64,000 bases of DNA from Clostridium thailandense (GCF_019207025.1 NZ_JAEEGC010000014.1:1-64000), one strand, 5' to 3'; positions 1 through 8,935 are shown, numbered from the stretch's first letter. Notes: a model not told the origin generated them from the sequence alone. Made by a program: numbers and translations.

Positions 1-14
1 GCCAGGTAAAGCGT

Positions 15-89
15 TCCGTGGTAGCTCAATGGTGGAGCATTCGGCTGTTAACCGAAGGGTTGGAGGTTCGAATCCTCTCCACGGAGCCA
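15..89 (+). tRNA. tRNA-Asn (GTT)
   Basis: The acceptor arm TCCGTGG (15-21) pairs with CCACGGA (79-85). The anticodon loop CTGTTAA sits in a CGG/CCG-containing stem and gives anticodon GTT, so the tRNA reads Asn codons. The T-loop GGTTCGAATCC is canonical. G86 is the discriminator base and the CCA tail (87-89) is encoded. The first bases of the window (GCCA at 1-4) may be the end of another tRNA, which would make this the last gene of a tRNA cluster. Confidence 0.96.
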
Positions 90-124
90 TTTTTTATTTT
101 TTGTAGAAAAAAATATTAGAAATT

Positions 125-168
125 AAACTCATGCATTTAAAGTTTTTAGTGCATGAGTTTCTTTTTTT
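125..168 (+). terminator. Rho-independent terminator after tRNA-Asn
   Basis: AAACTCATGCA (from 125) pairs with TGCATGAGTTT (to about 160) around an A/T-rich loop. A run of seven T follows at 162-168. Confidence 0.8.
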
Positions 169-203
169 ACTATAGATAAATATTCTTATATAAAAAAATA
201 TGT

Positions 204-209
204 TATAAT
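204..209 (+). promoter_or_regulatory. Candidate -10 box for the 261 gene
   Basis: A perfect TATAAT lies about 50 bp before the start codon. I see no good TTGACA-like box at the expected distance, so the assignment is tentative. Confidence 0.35.
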
Positions 210-260
210 TAGAACATAAATATGCGGTAATAGAAAAGTTAACATACAGGAGGAATTACG

Positions 261-869
261 ATGGAAATAAACGAAAAAAACAAGCAAAATGTCATATCAG
301 CACTAGTAGAAGCTGCAGCAAGGCCAATATTAGAAGCTAAAAGCTATTGGTACCAAAGTATTTATAATGTTTTAAGAGGAAAAAAGCAAAATACCAAAAC
401 TGAAGATGAATATATAACTTTATTAAAATCAGACATAATTTCCCTTAAGAAGCTATGGAATAGAGAGTTAGATGTAATATATAGTTGGGCAGAGAATCAC
501 ACAATACCTGAATCTGATAAAATTAATGAAGCAATTTTGAAGATAGAGAATGACTCTGAGACAGAGGTATGTGATGGAAAAATTCGATTTAAGAATGGAG
601 AGGGTCTAGATAAAAATGTTCTGGAGTTTATTGAAAGATATAATGCTATTCAAGATGAAGATGGGAGAATAAGAGCACTTCATGAAGACTATATATATCT
701 TAAAATTAGAGACTACATAACTCTTAATATATATCAGTTTCTTTCAGAAAACAAGCAAATTTCAGAAGGTTTATTTAAGGATGACCCTAAAGACACCGTT
801 CAGAGAATTGGTGATTTAACTTCTAACTATGCAGATATGTGCATGTATGATGATGTAGATGATGAATAA
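261..869 (+). CDS. Hypothetical protein (202 aa), no recognised family
   Basis: The ATG start follows AGGAGGA (248-254) at good spacing, so this is very likely translated. The 202-residue product is acidic and has no signal peptide or membrane segment that I can see. The sequence looks mostly helical: an N-terminal stretch with ALVEAAARPILEAKSYWYQS, a middle region rich in Lys and Glu, and a C-terminal tail ending in a cluster of Asp and Glu (MYDDVDDE). I do not recognise any catalytic motif. It stands alone between the tRNA terminator and its own terminator at 919-949, so context gives no clue to function. Confidence 0.75.
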   Translation: MEINEKNKQNVISALVEAAARPILEAKSYWYQSIYNVLRGKKQNTKTEDEYITLLKSDIISLKKLWNRELDVIYSWAENHTIPESDKINEAILKIENDSETEVCDGKIRFKNGEGLDKNVLEFIERYNAIQDEDGRIRALHEDYIYLKIRDYITLNIYQFLSENKQISEGLFKDDPKDTVQRIGDLTSNYADMCMYDDVDDE

Positions 870-918
870 GAGTATCATCTATATGGTTATAGTGAGTAAG
901 TTTACTATATACAAATGA

Positions 919-949
919 AGTCCTGCTCTATTTGAGTAGGATTTTATTT
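919..949 (+). terminator. Rho-independent terminator
   Basis: AGTCCTGCTC and GAGTAGGATT form a stem (one G-U pair) with loop TATTT, followed by a T-rich stretch. It closes the 261-869 gene. Confidence 0.7.
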
Positions 950-1017
950 ATATATGTTTATTAGTTTAATATAAGTTAAAAATACTTTTAATATATTTAA
1001 AGAAAGGATGAAAATAT

Positions 1018-1788
1018 ATGTTTGATACGCATGTTCATACTAAAATATCTACAGATTCTAATATGGATATAGAAGAGGCTATAAAATCTGCCCAAAACAA
1101 GAATATATCGATGATAATAACAGAGCACATGGATTTAAAATTTCCAAAGGAAGGAATGTTTTGTTTCGATTCAAATAATTATTTTGAGGAATATTCTAAA
1201 CATAGAGGAAAGAATCTCTTACTAGGAGTCGAAATTGGAATGAAGGAGGATTGTGTAGAGGAAAGTAGGGAGTTATTAAATGATAATCCTTTTGATTATG
1301 CAATAGGTTCAATTCACTTGGTAGACAACATGGATATTTATTATAGCGATTTTTATAAAAATAAAAGTAAGAGAGAAGCTTATGAAGAATATCTTAATTT
1401 TATGCTGAAATGTATAAAAAATTATGATTTTATTGATAGTATGGGTCACATTGATTATATTTCGAGATATGCTAATTTTGAGGACAAAGAGATGTATTAT
1501 CATGATTTTTCTGATATTATTGATGAAATACTACAAGTTCTAATTGAAAAAGATAAATGTATAGAATTAAATACTAGAAGACTTGATGATGAAAAGGCAG
1601 CAAAAAATCTCATAAATATATATAGAAGGTTTAGGGAATTAGGCGGAAAAAACATAACAATAGGTTCTGATGCTCATAATACTGAAACTTTAGGATGCAA
1701 TTTTAATGTAGCTAGAGAAATATCAGAATTATGTGACTTAAGAGTGGTATACTTTAAAGAAAGAAATAAAGAATATGAAAGAATATAA
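1018..1788 (+). CDS. PHP-family phosphatase, HisJ-type (histidinol-phosphatase-like)
   Basis: A PHP (polymerase and histidinol phosphatase) domain covers the whole 256 residues. The metal ligands expected of the family are visible: His5-x-His7 (DTHVHTKIS), Glu36-His37 (TEHMDL), Glu72 (GVEIG), His100 (GSIHLVD), His144 (GHIDYISRY), and Asp218-x-His220 (GSDAHNTETLG). Family members hydrolyse phosphate esters with a trinuclear metal centre, and HisJ/HisK removes phosphate from histidinol phosphate in histidine synthesis. No other his gene lies nearby, so the substrate is uncertain. AAAGGATGA before the ATG serves as ribosome binding site. Confidence 0.85.
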   Translation: MFDTHVHTKISTDSNMDIEEAIKSAQNKNISMIITEHMDLKFPKEGMFCFDSNNYFEEYSKHRGKNLLLGVEIGMKEDCVEESRELLNDNPFDYAIGSIHLVDNMDIYYSDFYKNKSKREAYEEYLNFMLKCIKNYDFIDSMGHIDYISRYANFEDKEMYYHDFSDIIDEILQVLIEKDKCIELNTRRLDDEKAAKNLINIYRRFRELGGKNITIGSDAHNTETLGCNFNVAREISELCDLRVVYFKERNKEYERI

Positions 1789-1913
1789 ATTTTTTACAAC
1801 TTCTAAGTGACTAAAAAGTGCCCTATTGAATATAAATTGTTAAAAAAATATAATAAACTTAGAATAGAGGAATATACTAAATTTAGAATTAACAAAATAG
1901 GAGGATTACACAA

Positions 1914-2414
1914 ATGAATTTTGCATCAAATTTAGAAAAGTCTATGGAGCATTTACATAAACAAGGAGCATTCTTAACATGTAAGGTAAATAATGAAGTG
2001 AATACTATGACAATAAGCTGGGGAAGCATTGGATTTGTTTGGCAAAAACCAGTATTTACAGTGCTTGTAAGAAAATCAAGACACACTCATGAACTTATTG
2101 AAAAATGTATGGAGTTTACTGTAAGTGTGCCTTTTGATGATAAAATGAAAAAAGCATTAGCAGTATGTGGATCAAAGTCTGGAAGAGAAATAGATAAAAT
2201 TAAAGAGTGCAATTTAGAATTAAAAGATGGAAAAGATGTTTCAGTTCCAGTAATAAAGGGCTGTGGAGTTCACTATGAGTGTAAGGTTATATTTAAGCAG
2301 GAAATGTGTCCTAACCTTTTAGATGAGGTTATTGATAAAGATTGCTATGGATCAAAAGATTATCATACTATGTATTATGGAGAAATAGTAAATTGTTATT
2401 TAGATGAAGAGTAA
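1914..2414 (+). CDS. Flavin reductase family protein (FMN-binding split barrel)
   Basis: The 166-residue protein matches the flavin reductase-like/flavoredoxin group. It shows an N-terminal strand with FLTCKVNNEVNTMTISWGSI, the typical flavin contact region KPVFTVLVRKSRHTHELIEK, and the segment FTVSVPF followed by an acidic helix. Family members bind FMN and pass electrons from NAD(P)H or a partner protein. The physiological partner is not visible here. AGGAGG precedes the ATG. A terminator at 2421-2453 makes it a single-gene unit. Confidence 0.85.
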   Translation: MNFASNLEKSMEHLHKQGAFLTCKVNNEVNTMTISWGSIGFVWQKPVFTVLVRKSRHTHELIEKCMEFTVSVPFDDKMKKALAVCGSKSGREIDKIKECNLELKDGKDVSVPVIKGCGVHYECKVIFKQEMCPNLLDEVIDKDCYGSKDYHTMYYGEIVNCYLDEE

Positions 2415-2420
2415 AATATT

Positions 2421-2453
2421 AAACCTCTCGCTTTAGGTGGGAGGTTTTCTTTT
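2421..2453 (+). terminator. Rho-independent terminator
   Basis: AAACCTC (2421-2427) pairs with GAGGTTT (2441-2447), followed by TTCTTTT. It separates the flavin reductase from rarA. Confidence 0.75.
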
Positions 2454-2509
2454 ATAAATTATTGATGTACAATATTAATTAAGAATAGCTATTAAAAAGG
2501 AGTAAGTCT

Positions 2510-3784
2510 ATGAAACCATTAGCAGATAAAATAAGGCCGAGTTGTATGAGTGAAATAGTTGGGCAGCATCACCTAGTAGGAGAAGGTAAAATACTTAATA
2601 AAATTATAGAAACAAAGCAAATACCCAATATGATTTTTTATGGTCCACCAGGAGTTGGGAAAACAACTGTAGCAAATATTATAGCAAGTGTGGCAAATAA
2701 GAGATTTTATAAACTAAATGCTACTAATGCTTCTGTAGGTGATATAAAAAAAATAATTGACGAGTTAGATAACTTATTGTCAATTAATGGAGTTCTGCTG
2801 TATTTAGATGAAATACAGAATTTTAATAAAAAGCAGCAGCAATCTTTACTTGAGTATACGGAGAATGGTCAAATAACGCTTATTGCTAGTACAACCGAAA
2901 ATCCTTATTTTTATATATATAATGCGCTGCTTAGTAGATCCTCTGTATTTGAATTTAAGCCCTTAAATAAAAATGATATTATAAAAGCATTAAAAAGAGG
3001 AATTGATGTTCTGGAAAAAGAATTAAAAAGTACTAAAATTCTTTGTGAAGAAAGTATATTAGAGTATTTTGCAGAAAATAGTGGTGGAGATTTAAGAAAA
3101 GCTATAAATAATTTACAGTTAACAATTTATACTGCTAATAGAAATAGCGATGGAAATATTGAAGTAACTATGGAACTTGCAAAGGAATGCTCTGGAACTA
3201 AGGCTTTAAATTATGATAAGCTCGGAGACAAACACTATGATGTTTTAAGTGCATTTCAAAAATCAATCAGAGGAAGCGACCCGGATGCAGCTATTCATTA
3301 TTTAGCAAGGCTTATAAAAGCAGGGGATTTGATATCAATATGCAGAAGACTTTTGGTAATTGCAGCAGAGGATATAGGAGTTGCTTATCCTAGTGCTATA
3401 TCTATAGTTAAGGCATGTGTGGATTCAGCTATGCAGCTTGGTTTTCCTGAGGCGAGAATTCCTTTAGCAGAAGCAGTAATAGTTTTGGCTACAGCCCCTA
3501 AATCTAACTCAGCAATAAGTGCTATTGATAAGGCCCTAAGTGACTTAGATAACTTAAATGTAGGAGAAGTCCCTGAAGATTTAAAAGATGCCCATTATGG
3601 AGGCGCACAAAAACTAAATAGAGGACTTGGATATAAGTATCCCCACAATTATGAAAATCACTATGTTAAACAGCAATATTTGCCTGATAATATAAAAGAT
3701 GCTTTATATTATATACCTGGAAACAATAAAATGGAAAACTCCGCTAAGGCATACATGAATTTTTTAAAGGAATCGAGTAAGTAG
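2510..3784 (+). CDS. rarA: Replication-associated recombination protein A (RarA/MgsA AAA+ ATPase)
   Basis: RarA is a clamp-loader-like AAA+ ATPase that acts at stalled replication forks. Visible features are the N-terminal ADKIRPSCMSEIVGQHHLVG, Walker A GPPGVGKTT (45-53), Walker B with Asp100-Glu101 (LYLDEIQNF) and sensor-1-like IASTTENPYF. The C-terminal tetramerisation domain contains GSDPDAAIHYLARL and AEDIGVAYPSA. The length of 424 aa is normal for the family. AAGGAG precedes the ATG. The next gene starts 11 bp after the stop, so both are probably co-transcribed. Confidence 0.93.
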   Translation: MKPLADKIRPSCMSEIVGQHHLVGEGKILNKIIETKQIPNMIFYGPPGVGKTTVANIIASVANKRFYKLNATNASVGDIKKIIDELDNLLSINGVLLYLDEIQNFNKKQQQSLLEYTENGQITLIASTTENPYFYIYNALLSRSSVFEFKPLNKNDIIKALKRGIDVLEKELKSTKILCEESILEYFAENSGGDLRKAINNLQLTIYTANRNSDGNIEVTMELAKECSGTKALNYDKLGDKHYDVLSAFQKSIRGSDPDAAIHYLARLIKAGDLISICRRLLVIAAEDIGVAYPSAISIVKACVDSAMQLGFPEARIPLAEAVIVLATAPKSNSAISAIDKALSDLDNLNVGEVPEDLKDAHYGGAQKLNRGLGYKYPHNYENHYVKQQYLPDNIKDALYYIPGNNKMENSAKAYMNFLKESSK

Positions 3785-3795
3785 AGGTGAGTTTT

Positions 3796-4581
3796 ATGAA
3801 TGAGAGTGAAAAAAATATTTTAAATATTTTATCAAAAAACCCATATTATATCAAGTCAGTAGAAGATCCCAGTGAAGAAATGCAGCTTTCAGCTGTAAAA
3901 GAAAATGGTATGCTCCTTGGGTATATAAAGAATCCAACAGAAAAAGTAAAATGGGAAGCACTAAAATCTAATAAGTGGGCCATTGAGTATATTGAAGAAC
4001 CAGATGAAGCCATGTGTCTATATGTTGTAGAGCGGGCATGGAACGCTCTAAAACACATTAAGAAGTCTAATGAAAAACTTATAAGAAAAGCAATAGAGCA
4101 AAAAGGATGGGCAATTCAATTCTGTGAAAATCCTTCAGAAGAACTTCAAGTTTTAGCTGTCGAGAAAGATTGGGACTCAATAAAATATATAGATAATCCA
4201 ACTGACAAGGTCAAATTGTATGCTATAAAAAAAGAATGGAATGCTATTAAGTATGTTAAAAATCCAACATTAGAAATGCAAATTGCTGCAGTTATTCAAA
4301 GCGAAGAAGCTGTTAGATACATAGATGATATCAGTGAAAAAACATGGATTTATTTTGTTATACATAATATAAAAGTATTAAAGTATATAGATAAAAATAT
4401 AAGCATGGAAAAAATACAAGAAGTCTTGAAAGAAAAAATTTCAGATGAAAATATTGATAAAGATTATGTGTTAAACTTTATAGAGGATGAGATTTTAAAA
4501 ATTGACAAGGTCAGGTTCATATATGCATATGGAAGCATGAAAGCCAAAAGAATTTTAGTAGATTACAAGATTTCAATTTAA
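3796..4581 (+). CDS. Tandem ~23-residue helical repeat protein, function unknown
   Basis: I chose the ATG at 3796 because AGAGGTG (3783-3789) lies 6 bp upstream; a GTG at 3787 would overlap that site. The 261-aa protein holds at least seven degenerate repeats of about 22-25 residues. The consensus is roughly NPTEKVKLxAIKKxWxAIKYI, seen for example in IKNPTEKVKWEALKSNKWAI and VKNPTLEMQIAAVIQSEEAV. This looks like an alpha-solenoid (HEAT-like or DUF4116-like) binding scaffold. No signal peptide, membrane segment or catalytic motif is visible. It lies between rarA and a MoxR/VWA pair and may serve either, but that is inference. Confidence 0.75.
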   Translation: MNESEKNILNILSKNPYYIKSVEDPSEEMQLSAVKENGMLLGYIKNPTEKVKWEALKSNKWAIEYIEEPDEAMCLYVVERAWNALKHIKKSNEKLIRKAIEQKGWAIQFCENPSEELQVLAVEKDWDSIKYIDNPTDKVKLYAIKKEWNAIKYVKNPTLEMQIAAVIQSEEAVRYIDDISEKTWIYFVIHNIKVLKYIDKNISMEKIQEVLKEKISDENIDKDYVLNFIEDEILKIDKVRFIYAYGSMKAKRILVDYKISI

Positions 4582-4643
4582 ATACTAATAATATGCATTT
4601 TTAATAATTACAATAAATACTTAGGATTAAGGAGTTGATTTTA

Positions 4644-5789
4644 ATGAATTTTACTGATGCTATGCTTACTGTAGATTTGGTAATAAAAAGCGGAGCGGTA
4701 CCTCTTATTATAGGTGAAAGTGGTATAGGAAAAACTGCGCTTATAAAAGAGTTAGCACGAAAAGAAGGATATTATGCAATTGTAATAGATGCTAATATAC
4801 TTAAAGAAGGAGAAATTGGCGGTCTACCAACTGTACAGGAATATCAAGTAACAATAGATGGAAAAGAAATTATAAGAAAGAAAACGGTGTACGCAATTCA
4901 TACAAAATTATTAGAGATAGATGAAGTTTTGAAAGAAGATTCAAGTAAAAAAATATTGTTATTTATTGATGAAATTAATAGATGTGAACATAGTGTTCAA
5001 CAGGAACTCATGAATTTAATTTTAAATAGAGAGATAAATGGATATTTGCTTCCAAGTAATGTAAGAGTAATAGCTGCAATGAATCCGTCTAATAAATATG
5101 AAACCTTCACAGAGAGCAATTATCAAGTAGTAGATATGGATCCTGCACAGGAAAATCGTTTTGTATGGGTAGAATTGGAATCAGATGTTAAGGAATGGCT
5201 AAAATGGGCAATGGAGAAAAGTAATTGTGTTGAAGAAACTAATATCCATGAACAAATTTCAGAATTTATTGCTAGTTTTCCAGAATATTTACATACTCCA
5301 TATTCACAAGAATATATTAAAGCAACGCCAAGAAGTTGGGAAAGAATATCTAATGCTTATAAAGTATATTTAAATAGTGAAAAAACAATACCTGCTAAGA
5401 TCTTTTACAATGTGGTTGTAGGAAATGTAGGACAAAGTATTGCTCAAGACTTCAATAATTATCTAGAGGATTACCAGAATCCTATCATTAAGCCAGAAGA
5501 GATATTTTTTAGTGAAGAGATAAGTGATGAATTAGCTGAAAAAGTAGAGAAAGAAAGTCACTCAAGATTATATTTATCAGCAAAAAATGCTTTGATATAT
5601 TTAGATAATATGGAACATAGGGAAAGAGAAATTAAATTGTTTTCAGAATTTATTCAATTATATCCTGCAGATTTAAAAATGGGAATCATGAAGGAAATAA
5701 AGCTGAGCTATGAAAATAGTTTATATATGGAACTTTTAAATGAAAAAACCTTTGTAGATGGATATTTTTCTGTATATGCTCAATTATGA
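4644..5789 (+). CDS. MoxR-like AAA+ ATPase
   Basis: The start is the ATG at 4644, 9 bp after AAGGAG (4629-4634); an upstream TTG at 4635 abuts that site and is unlikely. The 381-aa protein shows Walker A GESGIGKT (24-31), Walker B FIDE (107-110) followed by INRCEHSVQQELMNLI, and sensor 1 AAMNPSN (144-150). MoxR-type ATPases act as chaperones that remodel or activate partners carrying VWA domains. The next gene encodes such a partner and begins about 20 bp after this stop, so the two very likely form a functional pair. Confidence 0.87.
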   Translation: MNFTDAMLTVDLVIKSGAVPLIIGESGIGKTALIKELARKEGYYAIVIDANILKEGEIGGLPTVQEYQVTIDGKEIIRKKTVYAIHTKLLEIDEVLKEDSSKKILLFIDEINRCEHSVQQELMNLILNREINGYLLPSNVRVIAAMNPSNKYETFTESNYQVVDMDPAQENRFVWVELESDVKEWLKWAMEKSNCVEETNIHEQISEFIASFPEYLHTPYSQEYIKATPRSWERISNAYKVYLNSEKTIPAKIFYNVVVGNVGQSIAQDFNNYLEDYQNPIIKPEEIFFSEEISDELAEKVEKESHSRLYLSAKNALIYLDNMEHREREIKLFSEFIQLYPADLKMGIMKEIKLSYENSLYMELLNEKTFVDGYFSVYAQL

Positions 5790-5809
5790 TTTTAGAGAGG
5801 AAGGAGAAA

Positions 5810-7189
5810 ATGGGAGAGAAAACAAAGTTTGATGAATTAAGAATTGATTTATTTAATGAAGTTATAATGTGGAAAGACTCTGAAAGCATGACTGATGAGT
5901 TTAAAAGAAAGTTTTTAAAGTTATTAGAATTATGTACATTTTCTATGATGGAAGAAGCAGATAATTTTTTTGCACTTTTTACTATGCAGATGAAAAGAGA
6001 AATCAAATTAGATTTACCTACTGCAGTAGGTAATACAGCATCCATATCTCACTTTACAATATATTTTAATCCATATATTTTTCTTCAATGCTCTTTAGAA
6101 GAAATGAAGGCTTTATTAAAGCATGAGGTATACCATATTATGTATAATCATTTAAAAAGGGCAGAAATCATAAAGGGAAAGTATAGTTCTACTGCAATAA
6201 ACACTGCTATGGATATTTCAATTAATCAGTATATACATAATATGCCTTTATGGTCAGATAACATTAGAAATATAATGTTAACCTACAATGTTGATTTACT
6301 AGAGGATTTGCCATTTGAAGAGTACGCAAGGATTATTCAAGAGGGAATGAATAAACTAAAGTCTTCCAAGGGGCCGGAGATTCTGGAGGGTAAAGATGAA
6401 ACAAAGTCAGATTCTATAAAGAAAGAGCATGATGTTGAACATGCTCATGATTTATGGGAGAGTTCTCAAGAGCAACCTACTCTGCAGCAAATAAAACAAC
6501 TTACCAAAAAGGTTTCAAATATTGCAGCAAAAGGGAAAATACCAACTCCTTTTGAGAAAGCTATGGAATTATTCAATGCTAAAGCAGAGATTTCCTGGAA
6601 AGATCACTTAAGAAATACGTTAGGAACTTTACATACAGGTTACAAAAAAACTTCAACAAGAAATGATCGAAGGCAGCCAGAAAGGCTTGAATTGAGAGGT
6701 AAGCTTCCAAAGTATACAGCTCATGTTATTGTTGCAATTGATATTAGTGGAAGCATAACGGATAAAGAAATAGATAAGATAATGATAGAGGTTTTTGATA
6801 TAGTAAAAATTCAAAACCATGAAATTACTGTAATAGAATGTGATAATCAAATAAGAAGAGTTTATAAGGCAAAAAGTAAAAAAGATATAAAGTCAAAATT
6901 AGATACTAAAGGAGGAACGGCTTTTTCACCTGTTATTGAATATATGAATAAACTTAGTATGCGAAACTGCTTTTTAATCTATTTTACAGATGGAGTAGGG
7001 GAGAAAAAGTTAAATGTTGCTCCAATAAACTACAAAATTTTATGGGTTCTTACAGGAAAAGATGAGAAGCTTTCTTTAGACAGAAGCTATGGAATAATTA
7101 AAAAACTTCCAGGTGTAAATGTGCAAAAAGCTGATCCTACCTATGCTAAAGACACTATGAAAGAAATTTTAATGGAGTGGGCAAAATAA
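5810..7189 (+). CDS. Zinc metallopeptidase-like protein with C-terminal VWA domain (DUF2201 type)
   Basis: The ATG at 5810 is preferred because GAGAGGAAGGAG lies just upstream; an earlier in-frame ATG at 5786 overlaps the stop of the MoxR gene. The 459-aa protein has an N-terminal domain with HEVYHIMYNH (105-114), an HExxHxxxxH zinc-site pattern. A Lys/Glu-rich linker (about 185-245) follows. The C-terminal VWA-like domain has an intact MIDAS DISGS (311-315), GGTAFSP and FTDGVGE. The architecture corresponds to the metallopeptidase/VWA proteins that travel with MoxR ATPases. The substrate is unknown. The natural role could be metal-dependent proteolysis or assembly of a complex under MoxR control. 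Confidence 0.85.
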   Translation: MGEKTKFDELRIDLFNEVIMWKDSESMTDEFKRKFLKLLELCTFSMMEEADNFFALFTMQMKREIKLDLPTAVGNTASISHFTIYFNPYIFLQCSLEEMKALLKHEVYHIMYNHLKRAEIIKGKYSSTAINTAMDISINQYIHNMPLWSDNIRNIMLTYNVDLLEDLPFEEYARIIQEGMNKLKSSKGPEILEGKDETKSDSIKKEHDVEHAHDLWESSQEQPTLQQIKQLTKKVSNIAAKGKIPTPFEKAMELFNAKAEISWKDHLRNTLGTLHTGYKKTSTRNDRRQPERLELRGKLPKYTAHVIVAIDISGSITDKEIDKIMIEVFDIVKIQNHEITVIECDNQIRRVYKAKSKKDIKSKLDTKGGTAFSPVIEYMNKLSMRNCFLIYFTDGVGEKKLNVAPINYKILWVLTGKDEKLSLDRSYGIIKKLPGVNVQKADPTYAKDTMKEILMEWAK

Positions 7190-7222
7190 TATATAATAAT
7201 ACAACTTTTTCTAAGTTTATTG

Positions 7223-7251
7223 TTGACAATTTTACTCTGATTTGATATTAT
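7223..7251 (+). promoter_or_regulatory. Sigma-A promoter of iscR-nifS-nifU
   Basis: TTGACA (7223-7228), a 17-bp spacer and TATTAT (7246-7251) form a near-consensus promoter about 50 bp before iscR. By analogy with IscR elsewhere, an operator overlapping this promoter is likely, but I cannot define one by eye. Confidence 0.8.
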
Positions 7252-7299
7252 AAACATGTAAAGCATAGTAAAATACTCAACATTAAAGGAAGTGATTAA

Positions 7300-7755
7300 G
7301 TGAAGCTATCAACTAAGGGTAGATATGGTGTAAAGGCTATGGTTGATTTGGCTATTCATTACGGTGAGGAACCGTCATCCATAAAGAGTATATCAGAGCG
7401 GCAAAATATTTCGGAATATTATCTTGAACAGCTGTTTTCTCCTCTTAGAAAGGCAAATTTAATAAAGAGTATAAGAGGAGCTCAAGGTGGATATATACTC
7501 AGTAAGGCACCTAAAGATATAACAGTAGCAGATGTTATGAAGGTATTAGAAGGGCCTATTGAAATATCAGACTGTATTGATGGGAATACTGAAAATTCCT
7601 GTGGGAATATAGATTGTTGTGCTACTAGGCTTTTATGGTCAAGAATAAAGGAAAGTATTGATACCGTCATGGAGTCAACAACACTTCAAGATATGGTAGA
7701 CGATTATAATAAAATTAAATCAAACAGAGTGAAAGGGGATAACGTAAATGACTAA
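7300..7755 (+). CDS. iscR: Rrf2-family Fe-S regulator, IscR type
   Basis: A GTG start follows AAAGGAAGTGA. The 151-aa protein has the Rrf2 winged helix at the N-terminus: MKLSTKGRYGVKAM, then the recognition region EYYLEQLFSPLRKA and the wing with RGAQGGYIL. Cysteines 92, 101, 106 and 107 lie in the loop where IscR binds its [2Fe-2S] cluster. It is the first gene of an iscR-nifS-nifU operon, overlapping nifS by 8 bp. The expected role is repression of cluster biogenesis genes when Fe-S supply is adequate. Confidence 0.9.
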   Translation: MKLSTKGRYGVKAMVDLAIHYGEEPSSIKSISERQNISEYYLEQLFSPLRKANLIKSIRGAQGGYILSKAPKDITVADVMKVLEGPIEISDCIDGNTENSCGNIDCCATRLLWSRIKESIDTVMESTTLQDMVDDYNKIKSNRVKGDNVND

Positions 7756-8935
7756 TAAAAAAGTTTATATGGATTATTCAGCTACTACTTATACTAAACC
7801 AGAAGTATTAGAGGAAATGCTTCCTTTCTTTACTGAGCATTTTGGTAATCCATCTTCATTATATTCAATATCAGATGTACCTAGAAAAGCTATTATAACT
7901 GCTAGAGAACGAGTAGCTAAGGCAATAAATGCAGAAAGAGATGAAATATTCTTTACTGCTGGTGGATCAGAAAGTGATAACTGGATATTAAAGGGAATAG
8001 CATTAGCTCATAAAGACAAAGGTAATCATATAATAACAACAAAGATAGAGCATCATGCAATACTACATGCTTGTAAATTCCTTGAAAAGAATGGATTTGA
8101 AGTAACATATCTCCCAGTAGATGAGTGTGGATTAGTAAGAATAGAAGATTTCAAAAATGCTATTACAGATAAAACTATACTTGTATCAGTTATGTTTGCC
8201 AATAATGAAATAGGTGCTATTGAGCCAATAGCTGAAATTGGAGCTATATGTAAAGAAAAGAAAATTTTCTTTCATACTGATGCAGTTCAAGCAGTTGCTC
8301 ATGTTCCAATAGATGTAAAGGCAATGAATATAGATGCACTTTCTATGGCAGGACATAAATTCTATGGACCAAAAGGTATAGGTGCAATGTACTTAAGAAA
8401 AGGTATAAAGATAGAAAACTTAATCCACGGCGGCGGACAGGAAAAAGGTAAAAGAGCATCAACAGAAAATGTTCCTGGTATAGTTGGAATAGGAAAGGCT
8501 CTTGAACTTGCTGTAGAGGACTTGGAAACAGAATCAAATAGATTGAAAGCTTTTAGAGATAGGCTTTTAAATGGATTAGTAGAGAGAGTACCATATGTTA
8601 AGGTAAATGGTCCTATAGGAGAAAATAGGATGCCTGGAAACGTTAACGTAAGCTTCATAGGAATAGAGGGAGAAACATTATTACTAGACTTAAATGATGC
8701 TGGAATATTTGCATCTACAGGTAGTGCATGTGCCTCAGGATCTTTAGATCCTTCACACGTTTTGCTTGCTATAGGATTAAAACATGAAGTAGCACATGGT
8801 TCGTTAAGATTAAGTTTAGGAGCTGGAACTACTGAAGAAGAAATAGATTATGCACTTGAGGTAATTCCAAAAGTAGTTAAGAGAAGAAGAGAAATGTCAC
8901 CATTTTGGGAAGATTTTATAAAAAGTCAAAAATAA
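7748..8935 (+). CDS. nifS: Cysteine desulfurase (NifS/IscS)
   Basis: NifS removes sulfur from cysteine with pyridoxal phosphate and passes it as persulfide to the NifU scaffold. The 395-aa protein shows MDYSATTYTKPEV at the N-terminus, the GGSESDNW substrate/PLP region, the PLP-stacking His102 (EHHAILHAC), and the Schiff-base Lys204 in MAGHKFYGPKG. The catalytic Cys328 lies in STGSACASGSLDPSHV. It starts inside the end of iscR and is followed 21 bp later by nifU. All key residues are present. Confidence 0.95.
   Translation: MTNKKVYMDYSATTYTKPEVLEEMLPFFTEHFGNPSSLYSISDVPRKAIITARERVAKAINAERDEIFFTAGGSESDNWILKGIALAHKDKGNHIITTKIEHHAILHACKFLEKNGFEVTYLPVDECGLVRIEDFKNAITDKTILVSVMFANNEIGAIEPIAEIGAICKEKKIFFHTDAVQAVAHVPIDVKAMNIDALSMAGHKFYGPKGIGAMYLRKGIKIENLIHGGGQEKGKRASTENVPGIVGIGKALELAVEDLETESNRLKAFRDRLLNGLVERVPYVKVNGPIGENRMPGNVNVSFIGIEGETLLLDLNDAGIFASTGSACASGSLDPSHVLLAIGLKHEVAHGSLRLSLGAGTTEEEIDYALEVIPKVVKRRREMSPFWEDFIKSQK

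Noticed and set aside
5686-6045. 119-codon minus-strand frame at the MoxR/VWA junction
   Set aside because: Spans the boundary of two confident + strand genes and has no ribosome binding site.
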